Source: Demequina pelophila
GTDB lineage: Bacteria > Actinomycetota > Actinomycetes > Actinomycetales > Demequinaceae
Length of the DNA stretch: 64,000 nucleotides
Direction of reading: 5' to 3'
NCBI RefSeq assembly: GCF_000971175.1
Contig: NZ_BBLY01000005.1
Span: 305,913-369,912, forward strand
In this document: one piece after another, positions 1 to 7,614 of the stretch
Layout of the letters: every line of letters begins with the position of its first letter
Position numbering within the stretch: the stretch's first letter is position 1
Notes under the pieces: generated by a model
Told to the model about the DNA's origin: nothing
What the model saw: only the letters and a program-made list of their open reading frames with translations
Database searches by the model: none
Position numbers and translations under genes: made by a program

Positions 1-1
1 C

Positions 2-1477
2 TTCACCGGCGACCTGTTCGGCACGGTCACCCTGCCGCTCGACGCGGTGCTCGCCAGCTACGTGCTCGGCATGATCGTGACCGTCGCATCGGCCCTCATC
101 CCCGCCATCCACGCCTCGACCATCTCCCCCATGGAGGCGCTCCGCGAGGCCGGCACCGAGTCCAAGAAGCCGCTCCACCTGCGCAACATCGTGGGCGGCG
201 CGATGGCGCTGCTGGGCGTGCTCGCGATCGCCGTGGGCCTCTACATGGACCTGGACCGCCCGTACATCTACGTGGGCGTGGGTGCCGTCCTGCTGGTGCT
301 GGGCGTGACGCTCCTCGCCGCGCAGGTGCTGGTCCCGCTCGCGTACGCGCTCAAGGCGTTCCTCACCCGCCTGTTCGGCATCGACGGCAAGCTCGCGGCC
401 AACAACATCCACCGCGAGCCGCGCCGCAGCGCCAACACGGCCGCCGCGCTCATGATCGGCGTGATGCTGCTCGCGCTGGTCGCGACGTTCACGGAGTCGC
501 TCAAGACCGTGGTCTCCGACCAGTTCGCGGGCAACAACGCGGACTTCTTCGTGCTCGACCCGTCCGGCCCCATCCCCGAGGGCGCGCTCGAGATCATCGA
601 GGGCGAGGACGGCGTCGCGTTCGTGACCAGCACCGGCCTGGCCCAGGCCACGGTCGACGGCGTCAACCGGTCCGTGGCGACCGTCGACCCGGAGACCGCG
701 GAGCAGGCGTTCGACTACAACAACGAGCCCGGCTTCGACCAGATGGACGGCGGCGTCTTCATCGACCCCACCCTCAAGGAGGCCGGGGTCGCGGTGGGCG
801 ACGAGCTCACCATCGAGGGCCCCGAGGGCACCGCCACCCTGACGGTCACCGGCGAGTACCTCAACGCCGGCGACGCCCAGGTGTGGATTCCCGAGGACAT
901 CGCCGCGGAGATCCTGGGCGAGGTGGCCATCTTCCAGTCCATGGTGGTGCTCGAGGACGACGCGGACGTGGAGGCCCTGCGCGAGCAGATCGTCGACGCG
1001 CTCGCGGAGGACTACCCGCTGGTCATCCTGCAGTCGCCGGACGCGTTCCAGCAGCTCGCGAACCAGTTCATCGACCTGCTGCTCGGCGTCATCTCCGCCC
1101 TGCTCGCGGCGGCGCTGATCGTCGCGCTGCTGGGCGTGGCGAACACGCTGCTGCTGTCGGTGACGGAGCGCACCCGGGAGATCGGCCTGCTCCGCGCGGT
1201 GGGCGTCAAGCGCGGCTCCGTGTGGCGGATGATCACCATCGAGTCCATGGTGATGTCCGTGTTCGGCACCATCCTGGGCATGCTGCTGGGCGTGGGCCTG
1301 GGCGCCGCCCTGGTGCTCGCGCTGCAGGAGTTCGGCTTCGACACCGTCACCGTGCCGTGGATGTGGATGGCGATCTACACGATCGCCGCCGCCGTCGCGG
1401 GCATCCTCGCGGCCATCTGGCCCGCGTGGCGCGCGTCCCGCCTCGACATCCTCAAGGCGATCGCCACGGACGGCTGA
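2..1477 (+). CDS. ABC transporter permease, FtsX/MacB family (5' truncated by window edge)
   Basis: The frame is open to the left edge, so the start lies outside the window. The visible part has a membrane segment ending in the FtsX-like phrase PAIHASTISPMEALREA, a second hydrophobic pair, a long extracytoplasmic MacB-type domain, and three C-terminal helices with the FtsX signature region (VANTLLLSVTERTREIGLLR). It ends with the usual PAWRASRLDILKAIA tail. Such proteins pair with a LolD/MacB-type ATPase and move lipids or peptides or act mechanically on the envelope; the ATPase gene is presumably upstream. The duplicated FtsX layout (one core at each end of a soluble domain) fits the ~800-residue two-core family. 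Family is clear; substrate unknown. Confidence 0.88.
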   Translation, partial: FTGDLFGTVTLPLDAVLASYVLGMIVTVASALIPAIHASTISPMEALREAGTESKKPLHLRNIVGGAMALLGVLAIAVGLYMDLDRPYIYVGVGAVLLVLGVTLLAAQVLVPLAYALKAFLTRLFGIDGKLAANNIHREPRRSANTAAALMIGVMLLALVATFTESLKTVVSDQFAGNNADFFVLDPSGPIPEGALEIIEGEDGVAFVTSTGLAQATVDGVNRSVATVDPETAEQAFDYNNEPGFDQMDGGVFIDPTLKEAGVAVGDELTIEGPEGTATLTVTGEYLNAGDAQVWIPEDIAAEILGEVAIFQSMVVLEDDADVEALREQIVDALAEDYPLVILQSPDAFQQLANQFIDLLLGVISALLAAALIVALLGVANTLLLSVTERTREIGLLRAVGVKRGSVWRMITIESMVMSVFGTILGMLLGVGLGAALVLALQEFGFDTVTVPWMWMAIYTIAAAVAGILAAIWPAWRASRLDILKAIATDG

Positions 1478-1506
1478 GCCGCCGCGCTCACGACGCCGTC
1501 TCCCTC

Positions 1507-1544
1507 ACGACAGCCGTCGGGCCCTCGGGTCCGGCGGCTGTCGT
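1507..1544 (+). terminator. hairpin after the ABC permease gene
   Basis: ACGACAGCCG (1507-1516) pairs perfectly with CGGCTGTCGT (1535-1544), with more G/C pairing inside. It lies 30 nt past the stop codon and has no U-tract. Confidence 0.6.
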
Positions 1545-1645
1545 CGTCCCGAGGGCACCCCGCGCGGTCCCGGGCCCCGACTCCGCTGCTCCCCGCCCCC
1601 GCCCTGCTGCTCCCCGCCCGCGCCCCGTCCCCCTTCCTCCCCGCG

Positions 1646-1782
1646 TCCGGGACACTGAGGACCGCCGATCGCGCCCCGCTGTGCGCTGCGGGACAGTGCG
1701 GACCGGCGGCCGCAGGAGTCAGCGGTCCGGAGCGTCCCGCAGCGCGCAGAGACGCGCTCCTGGCGGTCCAGGCTGTCCCGGA
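1646..1782. repeat. 137-bp nested-palindrome intergenic element, copy 1
   Basis: The outer arms TCCGGGACA (1646-1654) and TGTCCCGGA (1774-1782) are perfect complements, followed by GGACCGCC (1659-1666)/GGCGGTCC (1762-1769). An inner hairpin pairs GCGCTGCGGGAC (1683-1694) with GTCCCGCAGCGC (1734-1745), then CGGACCG (1699-1705) with CGGTCCG (1723-1729). All four half-sites resemble CGGGACANTGNGGACCG. A second diverged copy is at 12614-12748. It could be a REP/MITE-like element, a structured RNA or a protein-binding array. Confidence 0.8.
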
Positions 1783-1880
1783 CCGGCGCGGCGCGGCGCG
1801 GCCGGACCGGCACGGCGCGGCGCGGCCGGACCGGCGCGGCGTGGACGGCCGCTCGGCGTGGACGGCCGCTCGGCGTGGCC
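1781..1880. repeat. GC-only short tandem repeats
   Basis: Two 24-bp units (1781-1804, 1805-1828) differ at one base, and a partial third is followed by two copies of a 17-bp unit around GGCGTGGACGGCCGCTC. No coding capacity is supportable; it fills the rest of the gap before murB. Confidence 0.6.
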
Positions 1881-1904
1881 GGCCAGCCGTCGACAGCCGT
1901 CGCC

Positions 1905-2969
1905 TCAGATCTCGACGCCCACCGTCACCGGCTCGGGGACGAGCGTGATGCCGAACGCGTCGCGCACCCCGTCGCGCACCGCCCGGGCGAGGGCGGCGAC
2001 GTCCTCCGCCGTGGCCCCGCCCCGGTTCGTCAGCGCCAGGGTGTGCTTGGTGCTGAGGGAGGCCGGCGCCTCGGCCCCGGGCTCGGCGCCCGCGAGCGCA
2101 AACCCCTTGCCGAAACCGGCGTGCTCGATGAGCCAGGCCGCGGAGGTCTTGACGAGTCCGTCCCCGGCGGCCGGGTAGCGCGGGGCGCCCTCCGGCACGT
2201 CCTGCTCGGGAACGATCGGGTTGGTGAAGAAGGAGCCGGCGCTCCACGTGTCGTGGTCGGCGGGGTCGAGCACCATGCCCTTCGAGGCGCGCAGGGCGAG
2301 CACCGCCTCGCGCACCCGGGCGATGGGGACGCGCGCGCCCAGCTCGACGTCCAGTGCGGTCGCGAGCTGCGCGTAGCGCACGGGCGCGGACAGGCTCGCC
2401 ATCCGGGTGTGGAAGGTGACGTCGAGCACCACGTAGCGCGGGGTGGGTCCCCACGGCCCCTCCGTCATCGACCGCTTGAGCATCGAGTCGCGGTAGCCGA
2501 AGCCGAGCGCCACGAGCGGGAAGGTCCGATGCGCGCCCTCCTCGCGATCCCACGTGCGCACGGACGCGACCAGGTCGGCGACCTCCGCGCCGTACGCGCC
2601 CACGTTCTGCACGGGGGTCGCGCCCACCGAGCCGGGGATGCCGGACAGCGCCTCGAAGCCGCTCCATTCGGACTCGACGGCCTGGGCGACCAGCGCGTCC
2701 CACCAAGTGCCGGCGGTCGCGGTGATGGACACTCCCCCGCATGCGCCGTCGTTGACGAGCGACACGTCCTGGCGCGCGTCGCGCACGACCACCCCGTCGA
2801 AGCCGGCGTCGCCCACGAGCAGGTTGGACCCGCCGCCCACGACGAGCAGCGGCACGCCGTCCGAGTCGGCCGCGCGGACCGCGTCGACCAGCTGGTCCTC
2901 GCTCTGCGCCTCCACGTAGGTGCCGACGGGACCGCCCACCCGGAAGGTGGTGAGGGAGGCGAGATTCAT
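1905..2969 (-). CDS. murB: UDP-N-acetylenolpyruvoylglucosamine reductase
   Basis: MurB uses NADPH and FAD to reduce UDP-GlcNAc-enolpyruvate to UDP-MurNAc, the second committed step of peptidoglycan precursor synthesis in the cytoplasm. The 354-aa product has the FAD-binding GGGSN at 45-49, GIPGSVGATPVQNVGAYG at 110-127, the FGYRDS arginine (R160) and SAGSFFTNP at 243-251 with the proton-donating serine S246. The C-terminus carries LIEHAGFGKG and LALTNRGGAT. Length and motifs match actinobacterial MurB. The gene lies 4 nt downstream of the MFS gene, but a TAGCCT box 6 nt before the ATG suggests its own leaderless promoter. Confidence 0.97.
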   Translation of the reverse strand: MNLASLTTFRVGGPVGTYVEAQSEDQLVDAVRAADSDGVPLLVVGGGSNLLVGDAGFDGVVVRDARQDVSLVNDGACGGVSITATAGTWWDALVAQAVESEWSGFEALSGIPGSVGATPVQNVGAYGAEVADLVASVRTWDREEGAHRTFPLVALGFGYRDSMLKRSMTEGPWGPTPRYVVLDVTFHTRMASLSAPVRYAQLATALDVELGARVPIARVREAVLALRASKGMVLDPADHDTWSAGSFFTNPIVPEQDVPEGAPRYPAAGDGLVKTSAAWLIEHAGFGKGFALAGAEPGAEAPASLSTKHTLALTNRGGATAEDVAALARAVRDGVRDAFGITLVPEPVTVGVEI

Positions 2970-2973
2970 GCGC

Positions 2974-4227
2974 TCAGGCTACCGGCGCATCGTCCTCGCT
3001 CACCGGGACGGGGGCGGCCGCGGGCGGCCGCGCGGCGGGCGCCAGCGCGAACATGCCCGCCGCGACCACCACCAGCACGAGGAGCGCGCGGCGCAGCTCG
3101 ACGACCTCCCCGAGCAGCCCGACCACCTGGGGCATGGTGAGTCCGGCGACGGTGCCGAAGGCGGCGACGGCCCCGACCCGGGCGGTGGCGTTGTCGCGCG
3201 CATCGGCGGCGCCGGAGATCGCGAGCGGGTAGCCGAGCGAGGCGCCCAGCCCCCACAGGACCAGAGCGACGGGCACGCCCCAGTACCCGGGCGTGAAGGC
3301 GAAGACCAGCACGCCGGCGGCGGCCGACGCGGCGCAGCAGCGCAGCACGATCACCCTGCCGACGCGGTCGACCAGGCGGCCTCCCACGAGCCGGACGGCG
3401 CTCTGCGCGATCACGAACACCACGAAGAGCGTGGCCGCGACCGCCTCGGTGCGGCCGAAGTCGTCCACCACGGACAGGGGCACCCAGTTGTTCGCGGACA
3501 TCTCGATGGTGAAGGCGCAGAAGACGATGAGGCCGAGCGCCAGCGTGCGCCGCTCGCGCGCCGCCAGCCGCAGGGTGATGAAGAGGCCGCCGCCGGCCTC
3601 GGCGCTGCCTGCGGCCGCCGGCGCGCCGTCGAGGATCGCGGTCCGGGAGAGCGCCAGGTACACGACGCCCACGACGGCGACGTTCGCGGTGAAGTGCCAG
3701 ACGACGGCGACGCCCGCGCTCGAGTACAGCGCGCCGAGTCCCACCCCGGCGAGCACCGCGAGCGAGAAGGCGGCGTGGAACTGCGCGAGGATCGACCGGC
3801 CCACGAGCCGCTCGACCGTCGCGGCCTCCGCGTTCGACAGGGCGTTGATGGTCTCGAAGGCGCCCAGCGTCACGAAGTTCGCGGCGGCGAACAGCGGCGG
3901 CAGGCCCAGGTGGGTCGCCAGGCCCATGGTGGCGAAGCCGGCCATCACGGCGACCGTTGCGAGGCGGAACAGGCGGAGGGCTCCCAGGCGCGCGACGAGT
4001 CCACCCAGGAGCGAGAAGCCCAGGAGCGCGCCCAGGGAGCCCGCGATGAAGAGCAGCGCGAGCTGCGCGGGCGAGACGCCGAGCCCGTCGCGCACGCTGG
4101 GGATGCGCGACACGTGCGTGCCCAGCATGGTGCCCATCCCCACGAAGAACACGATGAGGGCGAGGCGCGCCCGCCGCACCCGGCGCGGCGACGGCGCGAG
4201 CGCGCCGACTGCCTCCCCTGACTCCAT
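2974..4227 (-). CDS. MFS transporter, 12-helix, unknown substrate
   Basis: This 417-aa protein has about 12 hydrophobic segments in two halves joined by an Ala/Gly-rich loop near residue 200. The first loop carries the MFS motif-A-like GLVARLGALRLFR, and the second half GRLVDRVGRVIVLR. It resembles the YbjJ/FucP-like group of the major facilitator superfamily in overall form. It lies 4 nt upstream of murB in the same direction. A hairpin at 4249-4287 separates it from the purine permease upstream. Substrate cannot be read from sequence. Confidence 0.85.
   Translation of the reverse strand: MESGEAVGALAPSPRRVRRARLALIVFFVGMGTMLGTHVSRIPSVRDGLGVSPAQLALLFIAGSLGALLGFSLLGGLVARLGALRLFRLATVAVMAGFATMGLATHLGLPPLFAAANFVTLGAFETINALSNAEAATVERLVGRSILAQFHAAFSLAVLAGVGLGALYSSAGVAVVWHFTANVAVVGVVYLALSRTAILDGAPAAAGSAEAGGGLFITLRLAARERRTLALGLIVFCAFTIEMSANNWVPLSVVDDFGRTEAVAATLFVVFVIAQSAVRLVGGRLVDRVGRVIVLRCCAASAAAGVLVFAFTPGYWGVPVALVLWGLGASLGYPLAISGAADARDNATARVGAVAAFGTVAGLTMPQVVGLLGEVVELRRALLVLVVVAAGMFALAPAARPPAAAPVPVSEDDAPVA
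2976..2981 (-). promoter_or_regulatory. -10 box for murB (leaderless)
   Basis: TAGCCT on the minus strand sits 6 nt before the murB ATG, inside the 3' end of the MFS gene. Confidence 0.5.
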
Positions 4228-4248
4228 GCCGCCCCCCTGGACGCGGAA

Positions 4249-4287
4249 ACACCCCCCGGCGCAGCTTCAGGCTACGCCGAGGGGTGT
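4249..4287 (-). terminator. terminator hairpin after the NCS2 permease
   Basis: ACACCCC plus CCGGCG on the left pairs with CGCCG and GGGGTGT on the right around a ~14-nt loop, just beyond the permease stop. Confidence 0.6.
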
Positions 4288-4306
4288 CCCCGGGGAAGGT
4301 CTCGCG

Positions 4307-5764
4307 TCAGGCGATCACGTTGAGGATGGGGCCGAGCGCGAAGTAGACCGCGAACGCGGCGGCGGCGCCCCACATGAGCGGGTGGACCTTCTTCGCGGCG
4401 CCCGTGACCACCTGGAGGAGGACGAACGAGATGAAGCCGGCGCCGATGCCCACCGAGATCGAGTAGCCGAACGGCATGAGGATGAACGTGAGGAAAGCCG
4501 GGATCGCGATCCGGTAGTCCTTCCAGTCGATGCCCGCGACCTGCGACACCATGAGGAAGCCCACCACCACAAGGACGGGGGTGGCGGCCTCGAACGGCAC
4601 GAGCTCGTACAGCGGGGTGAGGAAGGTCGACAGCAGGAACGCGAGGCCGGTCACCACGGAGGCGAGGCCGGTGCGCGCGCCGTCGCCCACACCCGCGGCG
4701 GACTCGATGTAGGAGGTGTTCGAGGACACCGAGCCCAGGCCACCGCCCACGGCGCCGAGCGAGTCGACGATGAGGATCTCCTGCGAGCGCGGCGGGTTGC
4801 CCTCGGCGTCGTTGAGCCCGGCCTCCGCGCCCACCGCGGTCATGGTGCCCATGGTGTCGAAGAAGTCGGCCATGAGCAGCGAGAACACGAGCAGCAGGGC
4901 GGTGAGGACGGGCAGCGAGGTGAAGCCGCCGAAGAGGTCCACCTGGCCGATGAGGGACAGGTCCGGGAGCGAGAACGCGTGCGTGGGCACCGCGGGCACC
5001 ACCAGCGCCCAGCCGTCGGGGTTGTCGACGGACGAGCCGAGCTTCAGCACCGACTCGATGACGACCGCGAGCACGGTCGCCGCGAGGATCGAGATGAGCA
5101 GCGCGCCGCGCACCTTCTTCACCATGAGGATGATCGCGGTGAACAGGCCCACGACGAACACGACCATGGGCCACGTGGAGATGTAGCCGCCCACGCCGAA
5201 CTCGGTGGGGGTGCCGGCGCCGGTGCGCACGATGCCCGCGTCGTAGAGGCCGATGAAGGCGAGGAACAGGCCGATGCCGACGGCGATCGCCTGCTTGAGG
5301 AAGGCGGGGACGGCCGCGAAGACGGCCTTGCGGAAGCCGGTGAGGACCAGCACGGTGATGACGATGCCCTCGATCACCACGAAGCCCATGGCCTCGGGCC
5401 AGGACATGCCCTCACGCGAGGCGATGCCGTACGCGACGAACGCGTTGAGGCCCAGGCCCGCGGCGAGCGCGAGCGGGAAGCGCGCCCACACGCCCATGAG
5501 GATCGACAGGATGCCGGCCACGAGCGCGGTGGCCGCGGCGACCATCGCCAGGTTGGGGGCGTCGCCGCCGCCCAGGAACGTGCCGGTGCCGTCCGCGACC
5601 GTGCCGATGATGAGCGGGTTGAGCACCACGATGTACGCCATCGTGAAGAAGGTGGTCAGTCCGCCGCGGATCTCCTGGCCGATGCTCGAGCCGCGCTTGG
5701 TGATCTCGAAGTAGCGGTCGAGGCTCCCCGCGAGGCCTGTGCGGTCGGTGGTCGTCGTACTCAT
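4307..5764 (-). CDS. NCS2-family purine (guanine/hypoxanthine/adenine) permease
   Basis: The 485-aa membrane protein belongs to the AzgA/PbuG branch (COG2252) of nucleobase:cation symporters. The core signature ADFFDTMGTMTAVGAEAGL is followed by SNTSYIESAAGVGDGARTG, and the N-terminus has GGLTTFFTMAYIVVLNP. The ATG at 5764 is chosen over an upstream in-frame start because AGGAGG lies 5 nt ahead of it. About 240 bp separate it from hadB; I found no convincing purine riboswitch there. Its position between hadB and murB breaks an order that is normally contiguous in actinobacteria. Confidence 0.92.
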   Translation of the reverse strand: MSTTTTDRTGLAGSLDRYFEITKRGSSIGQEIRGGLTTFFTMAYIVVLNPLIIGTVADGTGTFLGGGDAPNLAMVAAATALVAGILSILMGVWARFPLALAAGLGLNAFVAYGIASREGMSWPEAMGFVVIEGIVITVLVLTGFRKAVFAAVPAFLKQAIAVGIGLFLAFIGLYDAGIVRTGAGTPTEFGVGGYISTWPMVVFVVGLFTAIILMVKKVRGALLISILAATVLAVVIESVLKLGSSVDNPDGWALVVPAVPTHAFSLPDLSLIGQVDLFGGFTSLPVLTALLLVFSLLMADFFDTMGTMTAVGAEAGLNDAEGNPPRSQEILIVDSLGAVGGGLGSVSSNTSYIESAAGVGDGARTGLASVVTGLAFLLSTFLTPLYELVPFEAATPVLVVVGFLMVSQVAGIDWKDYRIAIPAFLTFILMPFGYSISVGIGAGFISFVLLQVVTGAAKKVHPLMWGAAAAFAVYFALGPILNVIA

Positions 5765-6007
5765 GTGTCCTCCTGACAGGGGAGGACGCACACGTCCGCG
5801 AACGCTCTCCCAGGGTGTAGTGCGGTCCCCGGAATAGCGACGCTAACGCCTGTGCACGCGGCACACGACGGGATCTCGCGGGGTCACTTTACCCCCGTCC
5901 GCCGGGCGCGCCGACACCGTCGCACACAACCGGCCGCGTCCGCCGCACGACCTGCGCACCGGGCGCACCGCGGCCTGCGGCCCCGCCCGCTACGCCCACT
6001 ACGCCCG

Positions 6008-6439
6008 CTACGCGCAGGAGACCAGCGCCTGCGCCTTGGTCAGCACCTTCTGCCCGTCGAGCTCGGCCGCGATGTCGATGCGCGCGGTCCGCGCCTCCGC
6101 GTCGATCGCCCCCACGGTCGCGGTGAACGTCACGACGGCCGCACCCGGGTTGGGCACCGGGATGGGACGCGAGAAGCGCGTCTGCAGGTCCTGGACGTTG
6201 CCCGGGCCGGCCCACTCCTCGACCACCGACGCGGCGAGGCCCATGGTGAGCATGCCGTGCGCGATCACGCCCGGCAGCCCCGCGGAGGCGGCGACCACGT
6301 CGTTGTAGTGGATGGGGTTGAAGTCGCCGCTCGCGCCCGCGTAGCGGACCAGGGTGTCGCGGGTGACCTCGACCTCGCGCTCGGCGACCACCTGGCCCAC
6401 CTCGAGCCCGTCGAGACCGGGCCTGTTCTCCGCGGTCAT
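6008..6439 (-). CDS. hadB: MaoC-like (3R)-hydroxyacyl dehydratase subunit
   Basis: A 143-aa hot-dog-fold protein with the MaoC catalytic stretch GDFNPIHYNDVVAA (Asp/His pair) and GVIAHGMLTMG. It matches HadB, the catalytic half of a two-subunit dehydratase acting on hydroxyacyl-ACP; in mycobacteria HadAB elongates fatty acids. The start overlaps the hadA stop (ATGA), so the two are translationally coupled. In a non-mycolate actinobacterium the substrate is uncertain. Confidence 0.9.
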   Translation of the reverse strand: MTAENRPGLDGLEVGQVVAEREVEVTRDTLVRYAGASGDFNPIHYNDVVAASAGLPGVIAHGMLTMGLAASVVEEWAGPGNVQDLQTRFSRPIPVPNPGAAVVTFTATVGAIDAEARTARIDIAAELDGQKVLTKAQALVSCA

Positions 6440-6885
6440 GCGTCCCCCTCCCGCACCGCGAGGGTGCTGATCACGGTCGAGACCGGCGCGCCGTCCGCGT
6501 CGGCGAGCTCCGTGCGCGTGGTGACGAAGGAGATCCCCGCACGCTGCTTGATCGCGTCGATGTGCACGGTCGTGGAGATGAGGTCGCCGGCCACGATGGG
6601 CCGATGGTGCGTGAAGCGCTCGTCCGCGTGGACCACGCGGGAGAAGTCGACGCCCACCTCCGGGTCGACCACCACGTGGAACTCGGCCTGCTGGGCGATG
6701 ATCACGGCGAAGGTGGTCGGCGCGACCACGTCCGCGTAGCCCTCGGCCCGCGCGGCCTCCTCGCTGAGGTGGGCGAAGGACCGGGCGTCCACCGCATCGG
6801 CGAACTCGCGGATCTTCACCCGCGTGACCTCGTACGGCTCATGGGGGCCGTACGCCCGCCCCACGGCTTCGGTGTTCACTGGCAC
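6436..6885 (-). CDS. hadA: FAS1-like MaoC N-terminal dehydratase subunit (UPF0336 type)
   Basis: The 149-aa product begins with the HadA-like phrase PYEVTRVKIREFADAV and contains a hot-dog fold (VVAPTTFAVIIAQQAEF). It lacks the catalytic Asp/His motif, as expected for the non-catalytic partner of HadB. A GTG start at 6885 is supported by TAGGGT exactly 6 nt upstream (leaderless). The order rpmG-hadA-hadB is conserved in actinobacteria. Confidence 0.88.
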   Translation of the reverse strand: MPVNTEAVGRAYGPHEPYEVTRVKIREFADAVDARSFAHLSEEAARAEGYADVVAPTTFAVIIAQQAEFHVVVDPEVGVDFSRVVHADERFTHHRPIVAGDLISTTVHIDAIKQRAGISFVTTRTELADADGAPVSTVISTLAVREGDA

Positions 6886-6891
6886 GCTCCC

Positions 6892-6897
6892 ACCCTA
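6892..6897 (-). promoter_or_regulatory. -10 box for hadA (leaderless)
   Basis: TAGGGT on the minus strand, 6 nt before the GTG start at 6885. Confidence 0.5.
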
Positions 6898-6930
6898 GCC
6901 GGGCGACGCGGGCGGGCAAGGCCCGCACGA

Positions 6931-6990
6931 CCGGGGACGATGCACGGGCCGGCCGGGTCCCGGCCTCCCCGGCCGCCGCATCGTCCCCGG
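6931..6990. repeat. inverted pair of the GGGACGATGC motif
   Basis: CCGGGGACGATGC (6931-6943) and GCATCGTCCCCGG (6978-6990) form a perfect 13-bp inverted repeat around a 34-nt GC-rich loop. It lies between hadA and the rpmG terminator. Confidence 0.85.
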
Positions 6991-6997
6991 GAACGAC

Positions 6998-7034
6998 GAA
7001 GGCCCGCCGCCCCCTGACGGGGCGGCGGGCCTTC
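6998..7034 (-). terminator. rpmG terminator
   Basis: A perfect 16-bp stem (6998-7013 / 7019-7034) with a short loop lies 16 nt past the rpmG stop codon. Confidence 0.85.
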
Positions 7035-7049
7035 GAGCGAAGCTGCTGC

Positions 7050-7214
7050 TTAGCGCGTCTCGCGGTGCGCGGTGTGCTTGCCGCACTTCCGGCAGAACTT
7101 GGAGAGCTCCACACGGTCGGGGTTGTTGCGACGGTTCTTGCGCGTGATGTAGTTGCGGTCCTTGCACTCGGTGCACGCGAGCGTGATCTTGGGACGGACG
7201 TCGTTCTTGGCCAT
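7050..7214 (-). CDS. rpmG: 50S ribosomal protein L33
   Basis: The 54-aa protein starts [20 protein letters not shown] and ends [16 protein letters not shown]. Two CxxC pairs make it a zinc-ribbon (C+) L33 of the large subunit. It is preceded by GGGAGAG and followed by a very strong hairpin. It lies directly downstream of tRNA-Met and tRNA-Thr on the same strand, the usual actinobacterial arrangement. Confidence 0.97.
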   Translation of the reverse strand: MAKNDVRPKITLACTECKDRNYITRKNRRNNPDRVELSKFCRKCGKHTAHRETR

Positions 7215-7281
7215 GGTTCTCTCCCAGCCTTGTAGGGACGCGCCTCGCGAAGGCGCATGATCAGGCGTCTGCCTGAATCCG

Positions 7282-7355
7282 TAGCGAGGGCGGGGCTCGA
7301 ACCCGCGACCTCACGATTATGAGTCGTGCGCTCTAACCAGCTGAGCTACCCCGCC
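7282..7355 (-). tRNA. tRNA-Met (CAT), elongator type
   Basis: On the minus strand it folds with acceptor GGCGGGG against CCTCGCT (two G-U pairs), D-arm TAGCTCAG, anticodon stem CACGA/TCGTG with loop CTCATAA, and T-loop TTCGAGC. CCA is not encoded. The first pair is G-U rather than the unpaired base of an initiator; tRNA-Ile with lysidine cannot be fully excluded. Confidence 0.93.
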
Positions 7356-7403
7356 GCGAGCCGCCGAATGGCGGCAATCCATCGTACGTGACGACGGACA
7401 TGG

Positions 7404-7476
7404 AGCCCCGACAGGGAATCGAACCCTGGACCTTTTCCTTACCATGGAAACGCTCTGCCGACTGAGCTATCGGGGC
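7404..7476 (-). tRNA. tRNA-Thr (GGT)
   Basis: Acceptor GCCCCGA pairs with TCGGGGC. The anticodon stem TTTCC/GGAAA encloses ATGGTAA (anticodon GGT), and the T-loop is TTCGATT. CCA is not encoded. Confidence 0.96.
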
Positions 7477-7601
7477 CAGCCCGTAGAGAGTACACGCGTT
7501 CCGGCCGAAAAGTGAAATCGAGCCCCGGGGCCCCGCCGGAGCGCCTCCCCGCGAGGCGCGAAACCCCTGCTCCACCGCCCCGCGAGGCCCCGATCCCGGC
7601 C

Positions 7602-7607
7602 TAGAGT
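7602..7607 (+). promoter_or_regulatory. -10 box for the AlkZ-like gene
   Basis: TAGAGT ends 7 nt before the GTG at 7615. It overlaps the alternative GTG at 7606, which argues against that earlier start. Confidence 0.5.
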
Positions 7608-7614
7608 GGCGCGC

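Noticed and set aside
1505..1813. Open frames across the 1478-1904 gap as genes
   Set aside because: They have Arg/Pro/Gly-rich composition typical of non-coding GC-rich DNA and coincide with repeats; no start signal supports them.
5765..6007. Possible purine riboswitch upstream of the NCS2 permease
   Set aside because: The region has a short TGTGC/GCACA stem but none of the conserved junction and loop bases of a purine aptamer that I could align.
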